A stretch of 64,000 nt of DNA from Tetraselmis striata (GCA_006384855.1 VCJN01000308.1:248001-312000), one strand, 5' to 3'. Numbered from the stretch's first letter, positions 1 to 11,454 are shown. Numbers and translations are program-made. The notes: generated from the sequence alone by a model not told the origin.

Positions 1-111
1 CACCTGTCCAAAGAGCTGCTTTCAACGCACACCCTGATCGTGATGGATGGAGGCGCCATGTGCACATCCTCCGAGTACATGATGTGGCACTATCCTGCGG
101 AGCTCGTTTAG
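1..111 (+). CDS. C-terminal end of an unknown protein (partial)
   Basis: The first 36 codons of the window read open in frame 1 and end in TAG at 109-111. The peptide (ending MMWHYPAELV) has ordinary composition and no low complexity, which is why I treat it as the last exon of a gene that begins upstream of the window. I do not recognise the family. It converges on the minus-strand gene ending at 678. It could also be a chance open stretch, since only 108 bases are visible. Confidence 0.3.
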   Translation, partial: HLSKELLSTHTLIVMDGGAMCTSSEYMMWHYPAELV

Positions 112-677
112 ACGCCGCACGCGCATGCATGCGCTGGTCGCGCCCTTTCGGGCTGGACTTTGCTTGCGACTCGCCCCAAACCTGAAGAGACAGAAGAAGA
201 TCAGCGAGAAAGTTTGGAGTAGCTGCTAGGAGCTGGCAGTTGTTGTCGAGGGGCCTGCGAATTGTCGAGCGACTTGTGGGCCTCAACTGCAGGAGCGGCG
301 CCAATTGGGGGTCGTGCGCGGAAACTTTCCGATGTCACATGACCAGGAGCCGTTCAAGTCTAGGATGAAAGTGACCCCTTACCCCTCTAACTCAGGTAGA
401 GGTAAACCAGTACTTACTGAAGTAATCACCTGAACCCCCCTCCCAAAGCCCAAGCAGCCAGTCCCTCAAATGCCGCAGGTGGGCCCTACTGGACTTATTT
501 ACGTCGGTAAAAACCTAGGCAAAAGTAAACCGGTAATCACTGATGTTATTACAAAGGTAGGGGGGGGGGGGGGGGAGGGAGGGGGTAACTCTCATCCTCG
601 GTTCAAGTGATAACACATTTAGAAAATGACATTAAGCGCTGATGCCTATCCGCATTGCACAACAAGAGGAAGTGGGG
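112..677. other. Intergenic stretch between convergent genes
   Basis: No coding region is visible. The stretch holds a G16 run near 560-575 followed by more G-rich sequence, and two diverged copies of a short unit starting GGTAGAGGTAAACC (about 402-428) and GGCAAAAGTAAACCGG (about 514-552). It separates two convergent gene ends. Confidence 0.5.
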
Positions 678-3468
678 CTAGTGCAATGAGGGAGATTTTA
701 TCATGATGAATGGGTGCCGATTCCGTCTGGCTCCCATGGCGAGCGCGGATCCGTCGATGCCTCCGATGGCAGGCAGGGCTTGTTGAGCCCGGCCGCGATG
801 CGGTTGTCCCTTGGGCGATGCTGCTGCCGCGCCTTTACCGATGCGCTTTGCCTTGCTCCCCTCACTTCCTGACAGTGCCGCGGCACTTCTACTTGACGAC
901 AGCGGTGATGTCGGAGAGGGCAGCTGCATGACTCCATCACTGGTCTTTGCCCGCGTACCATTATTTAGATGCCAGAGCCCTGAGTGTGAGCTGCTCTTGG
1001 AATGTCCAGGGGGCTGCGGCTTGAGCCTGGGAGAGCCAGGCAGTTGTGGCAGCGTGTCGGATGCCGGCGCAATGACTCTGATGGTGGACGGGCTCTGCTT
1101 CCGGTCAGAAACGCGGCTTCCTTTGCTCGCCGAGCGCAGGAACTCGACCCTGCTACCAAGCGACGCGCTGGCGTGGGGCTTCGCGGGCTGGCGCAGGAAG
1201 TCGGCCTCGTTGCCCAAGGACGCGCCGTGCGCAGGTGCGCCGCGCACCTTCCGGGGCTGCGGATGGCGCATTAACTCGACGCCGCTGCCGCCCTGGTGGC
1301 CGGTTGCTTTTCGCATCAGCTGTGTTCGCTGCGATGCGCGACTGGAGCCCTCGGTGCTAGATCCTGGGCATGACCGACTGCTGGATGTGTGGGCTTCATG
1401 ATCGCAGGCGCTCACGTCTGTAGCTGGCGAAGACTGCGAATGAGCCGTTGGACTGAAGCGCGAAGGGGAGGCCGCGTTCTGATTGCAGAGAGGCTTGCCA
1501 CTGATGTGACACTCAGGGGCCGTTGCTAAGGTTGACGCTCTCTGCCTTGCAGGCTCTTTCTTCTCCCGCTGTGGGGCGTCCTGGGAATCATCGGCCACCG
1601 TGTTGGCTCCGGCTGCAAACGTTGACCGCCCCATCTCAGCCCGGCACTTCTCCTCGCTGAGAGTGTCCGACTGCGCCTCCCCCTTGCCAAAGCCGACGCA
1701 CTTGTGTTCTGGCCATTCCACTGCACTTCTGACCCACTCTTCTTTGGAAGCCAGGTTGGTTGCAGAATCGATCAATTGCTTTTCGCGCTGCGCTTTGGTG
1801 ATCGCCGCTGCCTGAAGCTGCGACTCTGTCAGCGCAAACAGGAGACTCCCTCGTTTTTTTCCTACCCAAAACAGCACAGCAAAAGCCAATGGCATATGTT
1901 TAGAGCCCTACAATTATTTAGAGCCTGCGACCGGGCACCAATACAGCAGCATAACCATGGATTGAAGCCCCTGGTAGGTACATGTTTTTCGCCCTACCTT
2001 TCGGCTTTTTCGCAGAGGCAGCGTTGTCGCCCTCTACTCTTGCCCCCGCCTGGCCACCTGCCGTCTCGATCCACGACTTTGGAGCACCAAACGAAGTGTG
2101 TAGACTGTCGATAAGAGACGCCCGTTCAACCTCAATGTAGCTCGCCAGCGGCCTGCCATCTATCCCGGCAGCTTCAGGCGAGACGCTACTTGTTAGGGCG
2201 TCGTCGGTTGCCGCCACGATCCCGGCGACATCCAGCCCCCGCAGCCTTCCTTTCGCGTGCAGCGCCTGCGAAAATGGTGGTCGAAAATGGTGGTCACAAG
2301 TTGCCACCGCGTGTTCACAAAAACTGATCAAGAGTGTGCAGTAGGTACTGTCAACACGCCATACAGAAAATAGATGGACGACTCTCTCTAAAGCTCGTAG
2401 TCTTACGCTGGCGCTAGAATCATTTACTTTCATCCCGTCAGGCGATTTCTAGATTGCACGTGATATTATATAATGTAGTTGTCAGTGGCAGAAACGATAA
2501 TATACGATGCTGTCACTATGCTGGCCGCCCCCACCATCCGAGTACCACTTGACAGTGCAAACCCGAGTCATCCCACGAGTAGCGCTGCTCGTCCCCAAAT
2601 TGTTCGTTTTCAGCAATGGTGATTAGAGCAGGTTTTGCAAGTCCCCAAGCACAGGCTTACCTGAATCTCGCTATCTAGGGCTCGGTGTTCCTCCACACTA
2701 CAGTCCTTGACTAGGTCGGACTCGAAGTTATACTCGTGCCTTAGCTTGGAGTCGAGCAAGGCGTCGCGCCGCTCCGGCTGCAGCTGCGTCACGGTGGCGT
2801 GTGCGTCCCTCGCAGCCACTTCGCACTGTATCATCGTTTGCCGACAGCCAAACAACACCGTTGAGTTGATGCGGAGAGAGCCAGCAATGTAGCCGGAATA
2901 TCTAGCCGGCAGCTAGCGAGGGGAGGGGCAAGGGGCGCACCTGGCTGTCGGCGACCTGTTGGGCGCCAACCAGCCGCTCTTCCGCGGCGCGGCTTCGTGC
3001 GACCTTGTTGCTCGAAACCAGGCTGGAGAAGAAATTGGTTCGAAACACACGGCGGCCCGTCCATGATTTCTGCGCTGTAGGTGCCCCCGAGCGCGTAGTG
3101 CCGAACTTGGCGGCTTCGTCGGGGGCAGCCTCTGCCACGGAGGGGCTAGTATCCGGTGGGGGTTGGCGGTCACTGCGAATGCGGAAGGAGAAAAGCGAAC
3201 GGCGTGAGGGCTCCCTGCACGCGGAGTCGTTCTCATCTCTCTCTGTGGCGCTGACATCGGGCGACGGATTTCTCGACGGAGCGTCACGTCGCACGCGCCA
3301 TGACGGAAGAGTTAAAGGACTTGGCGGCAGTTTTGTGGGGCGAATAGTTTCGTTGCGCACGCCGCTGCCTGCATCCTCGCCTGTTTGGTGCTGGCCAGCA
3401 CGGGTCTGATATTCCAGTCGCGAGCTCGGGCACGCCACCCCCCCTGCCGAAAATTCCGACTCCGGCAT
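678..3468 (-). CDS. Orphan Ser/Pro/Arg-rich protein, family copy A (4 exons)
   Basis: Deduced exons are 3468-2941, 2825-2661, 2265-1998 and 1861-678, giving about 714 residues. Every junction is supported by the paralogue at 33465-36101: the same three intron positions, the same phases (0, 0, 1) and an identical exon 3 length of 268 nt. Donors read CAG|gtgcgc, CAG|gtaagc and AAAG|gtaggg; acceptors end acag, cgcag and gtag. I chose the Met at 3468 because MPESE aligns with MPGSE in the other copy, although the frame stays open to 3591. Conserved blocks are FRTNFFSSLV with ERLVGAQQVAD at the end of exon 1, SKLRHEYNF and CSVEEH in exon 2, the GLDVAGIVAA to YIEVERASLIDSLH stretch in exon 3, and ESQLQAAA to EWPEH at the start of exon 4. 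The rest of exon 4 is low-complexity Ser/Arg/Pro and ends LPAIGG. No known domain, signal peptide or membrane segment was recognised. Function unknown; the inverted second copy and a third fragment suggest mobility or recent duplication. Confidence 0.72.
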
Positions 3469-4247
3469 GGGTCGCTCAAACAACAAGCGATGCAATATAC
3501 TTTGCACTAGTGCAGGTGGACTCAGTGCTGTTGTGCGCCCACTTGTCTTCCTCAGCTGTTCGGTGGACGCTGTTGAAGTATCGGTGGCCACGCCACCACG
3601 ATGGCAGACAACAGAGGGCTTTGTAAGGATTCGTTGTGATACCCTGTAGTACAGGTAAGTCGCTAATAACTAGTCGAATAGCCGGATAGCGCGTGCTGAT
3701 GTCCCGACCGTGTCCCCGCGTGGGAAACTTATAGCGACTGTACCCGTGCATTATCTGGACGCTCTCCCTGTAATCATCAACTACTGTACCCCCATACAAA
3801 TCGGTATCCACACCGGTAGTACGGGCAGTTGAGGGGTGGTACGGGCCGGGGCGGCGATATGCCGAGTTGCCGACCATAAGCGATGATAAATACTGATGCA
3901 TGCTGCTGATCTTGTGTGGCTGCTTCCACGACCGCGCAGTTGCTGTGTAGTGGACGTTTCCTATTGCCTTTTCAGGTGAGATTTCCTGATCGCCTTTTGC
4001 AGCTAGCTCGTTTAGTTTTATATATTACAAAACGAGTGATAAATTCAACATATCGCGCTACTACTACTAATGATTTCCTTTATATTGTTTTTTATATTGA
4101 ACGTCCAGCTTCAGACGAAAACATTACAGCAAACATCACGATCTCGTAACGATAATTATTATAGGAACATGTGCTATCACCCCATTTCTGAGAAGATGAG
4201 CACAATCGCACAATTTGCCCAAAGTAATAAGATTTGGTTATTATCGG
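3469..4247. other. Intergenic region between copy A and the hAT element
   Basis: No convincing gene. A dispersed repeat lies at about 3918-4017 (see the separate repeat entry). The rest is AT-leaning sequence with short chance ORFs on both strands. Confidence 0.5.
3918..4017 (+). repeat. Dispersed repeat family Z2 (copy 1)
   Basis: This 100-base stretch closely matches 61470-61559: both contain a TGCTTCCAC block, then GTAGTGGACGTTT, CTATTGCC, GATTTCCTG or its variant, and TTTTGCAGCTAGCTC. Shorter pieces recur at 20055-20080, 20395-20456 and, inverted, near 29970-30015. No ORF is shared, so it is a short non-autonomous repeat. I did not find clear terminal repeats or target duplications. Confidence 0.6.
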
Positions 4248-4255
4248 GTCTGTAC

Positions 4256-6348
4256 CAGGGTTGCCCTGACCCCCCCCCCCCCCCCCCCCCCCCCCGGAGG
4301 TATTCAGTTCAGCCTGAACTGAATTCAGGCACTTCAGGCTGAATTCAGCTGAAGGGTCTTCAGGCCTGAATTCAGGCCTGAATTCAGGCCTGAAGACGCT
4401 TCAGTTCAGGTATTCAGGTATTCATCAGGCTGAACACCGCGCCTGAACCCCCCTCAAGGCACTATATATTTTGTATGTGGTGTGGGCATAGCAGCGCCTA
4501 TTGAGTCACTTACTTACCTAGCGGCAAGCATGACAACACATGGACCTCCGAACATGCATATGGAGTGATATATATGAATGTACGTGTGCTCATGCCGTTC
4601 CGCTAAGCAAGAGGTGGTCGGTGGGTCGGCGGGCCGGCGTGCCTTTGTGCCCCCTCACCCCCCCCCCCCCCCCCCCACACACACACACAAAGAGACAGTG
4701 GCCAATAAATTACTCGGTGCATGTAAAGAAATTGTTACATAACTTTGATGAAACACCCCGACCCTCCCGCCTTTGCAGGCTACCAATGTCTTGATGACTT
4801 CCTTACGTTTCGGTGGCCTTGATATCCGGCTTGACAGAGAGCCTGTAGCACTCCTAGCCAAAGTTGTACGAGAGAGCAGCCTCCATATGTGCAACCAGGT
4901 CTACATTTTTGTGTATGAATACTTCAATGGCCGTGTTCTCCACACCCATCTTATTCCGCAGGCTCTGCGTGACTAGGCCAGCAAGAAAGAACGCACGCTC
5001 ACACTCTGTTTGACTAGCAGGGATCGCAAGCAACATACATGCCAATTCCAATTCCGAGTTTGCAGGGGTGGGACAGCACATCCTCCATGGCCGCTGCCAC
5101 AAACCATTCCACGTGGGTGGGCTGCCGCTCTCGCAAGTTTGTGCTGGCGGTCTGCGGCATTGTGCCATACAGGTGGTCCACCACTGCACGTGCCGTGATA
5201 AGGCTCCTCAGCGCATGCTCCATGTCTGACGTGCACATGCAAGCAATACACATGTCAATGTGTTGCTTGCAGCACGACAGGGCATGCACATCAGTTCAGG
5301 AGTAATACAAAAAAAACACGGCATGTTGTGTAACTTACGCTGGACGGTGAAGCGCGTCTTCGTTGGTGTGATGAACTTGACAGCCTTCACCCGCATCTCA
5401 CGGCAGCATGCGAGGACCAGCGCGTGCCAACCCTTGGAGGACTTCTTGGTCCATGTGATGCAAGATTTAACCTTATTCAGAATCTTGCTCAAGGTGAAAC
5501 TCTGCACGTACACATCCAACACACATATGGCAATCAGTTGATAGTGCAGCTGGACATGTCTACATCATGACATGGGATGCCGACTGCTTGCTCAGTCATC
5601 GTCACCGTCAAATTCTATCGGTGGTTCAGCGCTGGCACTGTCGGGCCGGGGCAAAGCGGACTGCGACGAGTCGCCAACGTTACGGCGGTTCGTATGGCGG
5701 GATGGGCCGGGGCGCGAGCCTGGTGGCCGCGGCGGCATGCTCTCTTCGTTGCCGGCGGCCTGCATGATTGTCGACTTCGGCCTCCGCAGCGCCGGCGTAA
5801 GGTTCGGCGGCCTCCGAGGCAGCTTGCGTGGCTTCCATTGTCAGCAATGGGGGGGGGGGGGGGGGGACTGGGCGTAGGGTTGAGACTTGAGAGTGGAGAG
5901 TGTAGTGCTGTGATCGCGCGCCGTTTGGTGATGCAGTATTCCGTATTCCTTGGCGGCGGGCGCCAGCCTACGTTGCCGCCCCACCAAGGAATACATCAAG
6001 TGCAGGATGACGCATTACAGAAACTGAAAATACCATTTAACACTGCGCAATATACTATTGGCGAAAAATCAAATACTAAATCAAATACTATATGCCGCAG
6101 ATGTGGGTCTGGTATGGATGCGGCCATGTGCGACACCTAGGGTGATTATAGTACAGTTTCTCTGCGGATTCGGACAAATCAGAGCGCGCGGATTCTACCG
6201 CTAGCCGCTAAACTCTTTCGTTTAGAGGGACTTCAGGTAGGGGGTATTCAGGCCATTTTCGCTAGGTATTCAGCCTGAACTGAATTCAGCTGAAGTCGGG
6301 ACTTCAGCGTGAAGTGGCCTGAACTGCAGCCCCTTCATGGCAACCCTG
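4256..6348. mobile_element. hAT-superfamily DNA transposon, internally decayed
   Basis: The element starts CAGGGTTGCC (4256-4265) and ends with its reverse complement GGCAACCCTG (6339-6348). It is flanked by 8-bp near-identical duplications, GTCTGTAC (4248-4255) and GTCTCTAC (6349-6356), one mismatch. Terminal repeats beginning CAGNG and 8-bp target duplications are diagnostic of hAT elements. Both subterminal regions are packed with short palindromes built from TTCAGG/CCTGAA and CTGAATTCAG (about 4300-4445 and 6228-6330), as expected of transposase binding zones. A hAT dimerisation-domain ORF lies inside on the minus strand. At 2.1 kb the element is shorter than most autonomous hATs, and the coding part is broken, so it is probably non-autonomous. 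Confidence 0.88.
4854..5522 (-). pseudogene. hAT transposase C-terminal remnant
   Basis: Reading right to left, 5522-5208 encodes KFITPTKTRF, resembling the pre-catalytic 'TRW' region of hAT transposases, and 5189-4854 encodes a segment with LACMLLAIPAS, ECERAFFLAG and RNKMGVENTA, which is the conserved dimerisation domain (Dimer_Tnp_hAT). The two ORFs are in different frames, separated by stops, and the central catalytic part with its three acidic residues was not found, so the gene is truncated or internally deleted. An intron between the two pieces cannot be excluded. It lies in a complete pair of hAT ends, so it is the element's own transposase. Confidence 0.72.
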
Positions 6349-6790
6349 GTCTCTACGTCGGCACCGCTCGCATACACTACACTTCAAGATTACTGGTCGG
6401 CTCTATTTCGGGTAGCGTTGTACTCGGCGAGCCAAGGGACGGGGCGCTAAACCTATAGGGTTTCAGATGCCCTAGGATGCAGACTCAATATGCCACATAT
6501 GATGGCAATACGAGCAAAGCTACAAATTTTCACTACAATTAATAGATGTCAGGGTTGGGTGTGGGAAAATTCGAGGGACCAAAACGGCGTAACCCGAGTT
6601 TATGCATCATGTACCGCGCCATCATTTTTCATTTTTCAATCATGTCGCCACGGTCTGACTCCGCCGATTGTACGGCATACACCCAAGCATATATAGCCCA
6701 CCCACCCCTACTATACTCTAGTCGCTAGGAGTACTTGGTAACGTCATTCTGGTATGGTTTTTTGCTTACATTATCAATGCTTTAACATAG

Positions 6791-7110
6791 GCGCACTAAA
6801 AAAACAAAGTAAAAGCAAATGTGAAAGGTTGCCAGCAAAATAGAGACATAATAAGCCTGAAACTAAGGGTCAAGCAGGAGGCCAGGGAGCCAAGAACCAA
6901 GGAAATCAAGAGCCAAGGGAAACGGGAAGTCGCCAAGCTGCCAAGGAACCAAAGGGTTAAGGGAAACAGTAAAGCCGCGGAACGACCAGAAAGACTGAAC
7001 GGGAAACATGAAACCAATGGGGACCACCGCCCAGGCAGGGGTAGGCCATCAGCCGCCGCGAGTGCGCTCGCAGCCGATGACCCGGGTCATAGCAACACAG
7101 GCTGACGAGC
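6791..7110 (+). repeat. Dispersed repeat family X (copy 1)
   Basis: The block begins GCACTAAAAAAAC, contains GTGAAAGGTTGCC, GAGACATAATAAGCCTGAAA and AGCAGGAGGCCAGGGAGCC, runs through purine-rich AGCCAAGGAACC-like units and ends with GATGACCCGGGTCATAGC. Parts of it recur at 14135-14345, the first half direct and the second half inverted. No ORF of interest; probably a non-autonomous transposable element. Confidence 0.6.
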
Positions 7111-8165
7111 CACGCGACGACGCCGGCGCAAGAGCACTATCACGTGCCGCGCGCGCCGCCGCTACCCCGCGCTAATAACGTTGTCTGCATGTGCCATGTT
7201 GATGAGCAAGAAGAAACGGCGGCGCCACGCAGACAAGAGTTGGCCGATTTTCTGGCCAGTGTGCGTGTGGCTAGCAGCTTTAGCGAGCTCCACCAAGAAG
7301 GCCTCCGCGTGTGGGGCCAGCGAGCCAAATATATTGGTGTTGGTACGTACGGGCCCCATGGGACCCGATTTTTAAGTACTGCGCCGGAACTATAATTCAA
7401 ACCAGCGTAAATTACGGCCAGACGGCAGCATTCCCCGAAAGGCAGAAACTTTATGCATGGGGCTACAGCCCGACGACGAGCGTACGCTCAAGGCAGCAGC
7501 AAGTATCAGGAGGTTGTTTTTGATAGCTGCGCTGTATCAAAAGCGCCGAGGATCCGTGGATGACACACCGAGAGTGTATCGTATATAGCGACTATATCAT
7601 TTGCACATCTTTTCTTACACCAAGCGACGGGCCGACGGTGGCCCGTGAGGTGGAACATCTTGTAGCATCCTGAATGTCACGGTAATCTAGACCAGGTACA
7701 CTAACGACGCTCGCGCGGTTTTAACTTTTACTTCCAGCGCAGTAGCCAGGTACTCGAACTTGAAAATGCTGAGTGCCATGGGGCCCGTCCGTGGCTCCCG
7801 CTACCAAAATCTCGGACTGACCGTGCTGATCGATCTCGCTCGAGCAGTGCATGTTCACGCCTATTGAAACAGATGGTTCATGACCTCTGCTTAATTAACA
7901 CCACCCCTACTGCTGACGTCATTTCGATAAGATCGCGGCCCTTTGGGAGGGAGCCAAAACGCGTGAATAAAATTGCCATATCTGATGCTCGGATTTTGGC
8001 TCTGTTTTTTGAGCCCGAAGGCCACTTAAAACGCAATTAATCCTTACCGATTATTTTAGTATTTTGGTAGTTTCTCATCTTTTGGCGCACCTGTAAGAAC
8101 TATTATAATGAACCTCGGATTGGCCTTGCATGCAACCTGTACGAGCGTTCGCTACTTCCTTCGAT

Positions 8166-8250
8166 AGTTTCGTCTACAATTGACCTCTGACAGGGAGGGG
8201 CAGGTTCTCATTTGCAGTGTCTTCTTTCCGCGTCGGCACACGTACATAAA
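8166..8250 (+). repeat. Dispersed repeat Y (copy 1)
   Basis: About 80 bases starting TAGTTTCGTC and containing TTTGCAGTGTC and CGTCGGCAC match 49500-49585 with scattered differences. The second copy lies in intron 10 of the TYW2/3/4 gene. Nothing coding is visible in either copy. Confidence 0.45.
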
Positions 8251-8918
8251 AGGTGCTAGTCCAGCGATGCGAAGGGAGGAGAGCCAAGGGAAGAGACAAA
8301 GGAATGCCCAATACATTGACGGCTTGGCTGCCTTGGACAGGAAGTTGGCTGTATAGCCTTTGGGTGCCGTTTCTTCCGCATGCTATCCCCGTGGCCGGAT
8401 TGCAGACCGGAAGGCGCCTTGGGCACGACTTAGTCCATGGAATTCGAAACCTCTCCAAAGCTTCTGCATTGATGGCACATGGAGGACATGCCACAGTGGC
8501 CATGGCTGCGCGTGCACCATGACGACAAGCACTTGGACCTGGTGATTACAAAGTCAATTCGAGGAAGAGAGGCACCGCAGCCGGCGCCCAATCCATAGCA
8601 GCTACGGCGAGTAGCCTCATCAACAGCCCCCCCCCCCCCCCCCCCCCTCCCCCCCCCCCCCGGCAAACCTAAATCTTTATTCATTTACATGGCCCACAGT
8701 CCATGACAAAGTTCTTTTGAAGAGGGTGTGTGGTGTCACGGCGGACTTACTGACAGTGGAATGTCGAGGGCGTGCCGTCTCAGTGGTGATACATACAAAT
8801 CCAAGCTATCATTCGCGGGTGACATGGGGGCCATCTCAGTCCATGGCGGCACCGCAGCCCCCGTAGCCTTCAGGGGTGCCCAGTCGTTGTCATCAGTGCC
8901 GCCGGTCTGCGAGCTCGC

Positions 8919-10780
8919 TCATTGCCGCCTGAGGCCGTGAAAGATGCTCTCGATGTCCTGCCGGGTGATGGCGCGGTCTTCGCCGCCCTGGCCCGCGATG
9001 GCCGCCAGCCCATCCCTGCGCCCAGCCGCCAAAGGGCACAGTCGCAGAGAGCATCACCGCCCCAGTGCCAAGGGGGGGGGAGAGGGGGGGGCTTCCATGC
9101 AGACATGACCACCGCTTAGCGGTCATCAGATCGTCATTTTTTATAGGACCATCACCATAACCGAAAACTTTGCAAAACAATAAGTGAATCGGCGACATTT
9201 GGTATCACTGGAACGACTTTTGAAACGCGGTCATCCACTTCGGCAATCTAGCAACACTATAATAATGAGGTATTCATCAGGCAATTGTAAGTGGATCATC
9301 AGGCAACCCGGTGATCGACCCCGTGACATTGTACTTGATAAGCTCAGCCACTCATGGTAGTCAGCAGGGGGGGCAAAGGGGGGGGGGAGCCAGGGGCGGC
9401 GCGCACCGCACGCGGTCCACCATGTCCCGGAAGCCGGCGGCGATGTGCTGCTGCCGGTCCGCGGGGAGCGCGGACAGCTCATCCATCGCCTGCCGCTCCA
9501 TCTCCTCGCTCTCCGGGTCCGCCGCCAGCTCGCGGTGCAGCTCCGCCATCGTCACCTCCGCCGCCAGCAGCGCGCCCTCCGCGCCCTCCTCCTCATCTTC
9601 CTCCTCGCTGTCCACCTCCTCTCCCTCCAGCCGCCACCTGCTGGCCGCCGCGCATCAGGCTAATCCTGCCGCTGGATGCCCTAGAAGACAAGGCGACACT
9701 GTGCCCGCAAGGGCGCCAATGGGGGGGCGCATGGGCACCTGAGGTAGGACTCATCGTGCGCCATGCAGCCATTGTCGTACAGCACCCGGTTCTCCAGGAA
9801 TGACACGCGCGCAGTCTCAGGCGGAAACTCGTCCCCAAAGGCATCGTACCTGCGTAGTACGGTATGCGCTCAGCCGCCCATCGCAGCCGACCCTGCTGAG
9901 CCTGTGACGAGCGGCGCGATGGCTGTGGCAGAGGATGAGGACGTGTTGGTGGTGATGGGAGGGGGGGGGGGGGGTCAAGGTGGCGCACAGGATGTCGTAG
10001 GTCTCCTCCACCTGCTGCCCGTCCTTCGTCTCCGCCGCTACAGCGCTGCGCCCCACCACCTTGGCGCCCCACCACTTCGGGCCACGACAACAGCAGCAGC
10101 CGTCAGTACTCTGGCCGCTCATACCCGCTACAGCTCCCTGCCCCTGCCACCCCCGCATCTGCGCGGGCCCACGCTGCGCACCCTCAGCTCCTTGGCGCCG
10201 TTGTCTTGTTCCAGCACCCACTTCACCTGCGTCCAAAAGCGCAACAGGCAACGCCTCAGCGCCCCCCCCCCCCCCCCCCCCGGCCTCCGATCAAAGAAGA
10301 CAAAACGGCCACGCTCACAGGTTCACCCATCCCACCCGCCGGCCCCAGCCCCTCCAGACATCGTCCAAGCCGACTCCATATCTGGTGCGCGAGTTCTCGC
10401 CGGGTAGAGATATCGGTAGCTATGGCAATGACAGGCCAGCGGCAACTGCCGAGAGCAATTCGGAAGGGCCGACAGCAACGAAGGATCCGGAAGGACTCCA
10501 TAGGTAGATCATTTTTTGAAACGCCGGGGCTGTCGGACGGGCCAACGGGGCGGGCTCTCACCTCAAGCCGGGCGCCCACGCTCAAGCCGGCGGCCTCCAG
10601 GTTCAGGCACGCGTCAGCGGGGGGCGGCCCCGTGGGATCCTCGCGAGCTTTGGCTTCGGGCCCCGAGTCCGTGCGTGCACGCTTGGGGCCGCCGCGGTGG
10701 CCGGGCGAGGCGGGCTCCGCCTCTGGCGGGGAGTCGTCGCGGCCCCACGGCAGCACGGGCGCAGTAGTCACCGGGGGCAT
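8919..10780 (-). CDS. Predicted nuclear protein, possible Tudor-like core, acidic C-terminal region (6 exons)
   Basis: Deduced exons are 10780-10562, 10226-10182, 10074-9989, 9849-9739, 9637-9407 and 9015-8919, about 262 residues; all donors are GT, all acceptors AG, and phases 0, 0, 2, 2, 2 fit. Residues 1-60 are disordered and Pro/Glu-rich with a PKRAR basic motif (possible nuclear signal). The core (about 65-150) reads VGARLEVKWVLEQDNG, then WWGAKVVGR, YDILYDAFGDEF and ARVSFLENRVLYD; a WWGAKV strand followed by a tyrosine/acidic strand and a basic-hydrophobic one is what SH3-like barrels of the Tudor/Agenet kind look like, but the family was not identified. An acidic run SEEEDEEEG follows, then a helical tail ending GLRRQ. 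Joining exon 5 to exon 6 gives the smooth peptide DMVDRVRDGLAAIAG. Introns carry G/C tracts. A chromatin or RNA role is inference only. Confidence 0.72.
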
Positions 10781-11027
10781 GCTGGCCGGCTTCGCGGCTC
10801 AGGTGGCGGGGGGAGGATCGGTGGATCTGCGTCAGCTCTTCCCTGGCGGACTGTGCGTCTGTCGTGTGGGGCGGTGAGGAGAAAGAAGTTGTCGAGCCAC
10901 CGCTGTTGCGTTCTGTTTTGAATCCGTTCTCGGGTGCGGCGTCTTTTTTGTCGTTTTCGAATACTCGAACCGGTATCCGATACCGCCGTGACGACTACCG
11001 ACATCTGCGCTGGACGATGGGACGACT

Positions 11028-11454
11028 TGGTATACGAGGCGGGTACACTCAAGACAGTCAGATGAGCGTGCCACCGCGTAAATTTCGGAAATTTGCGTTT
11101 TCCTTCTACATATCACACAGCATCCCGTCATAAATACTCGCAACATAAGTGCTCGCGCGTGTATCATATTCAATTCGGTACCGGTACCAGTACCTTTACG
11201 ATATTCAGTGTGACCTGGGGTACCCGTAGTCGCAATGAATAAACGGTGCAGCTCTAGTCGCTACTGAATATGTGTTGGGGTTTCCGACAAAGTTCCGAAC
11301 CTCCAATAAATTGGAAAATAAGCATATACGGCGGTGAATAGCCGAGATCCTTGTCTGAAGAGCCCTGAAAATCTCGAGAAAATCTAATCTAGAGGTTCGG
11401 AACCCCGGGCGAAAACACCTCTAGGACACTCTTCGGTATACCCGCCTCGTACCA
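11028..11454. repeat. Possible small element with terminal inverted repeats
   Basis: GGTATACGAGGCGGGTA at about 11029-11045 is mirrored by TACCCGCCTCGTACC at about 11440-11454, and inside it GTTCCGAACCTC (about 11292) is mirrored by GAGGTTCGGAAC (about 11392). Nested inverted repeats over 430 bases fit a small DNA transposon or a structured repeat. No target duplication was identified. Confidence 0.35.

Larger units (their letters stand above)
6357..8918. other. Repeat-rich intergenic region
   Basis: No gene model could be supported over these 2.5 kb. It contains one member of repeat family X (6791-7110), one copy of a repeat shared with the TYW gene intron (8166-8250) and a broken C tract at about 8629-8660. 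Several short ORFs exist on both strands but none shows splice-consistent continuation or recognisable sequence. Confidence 0.5.
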
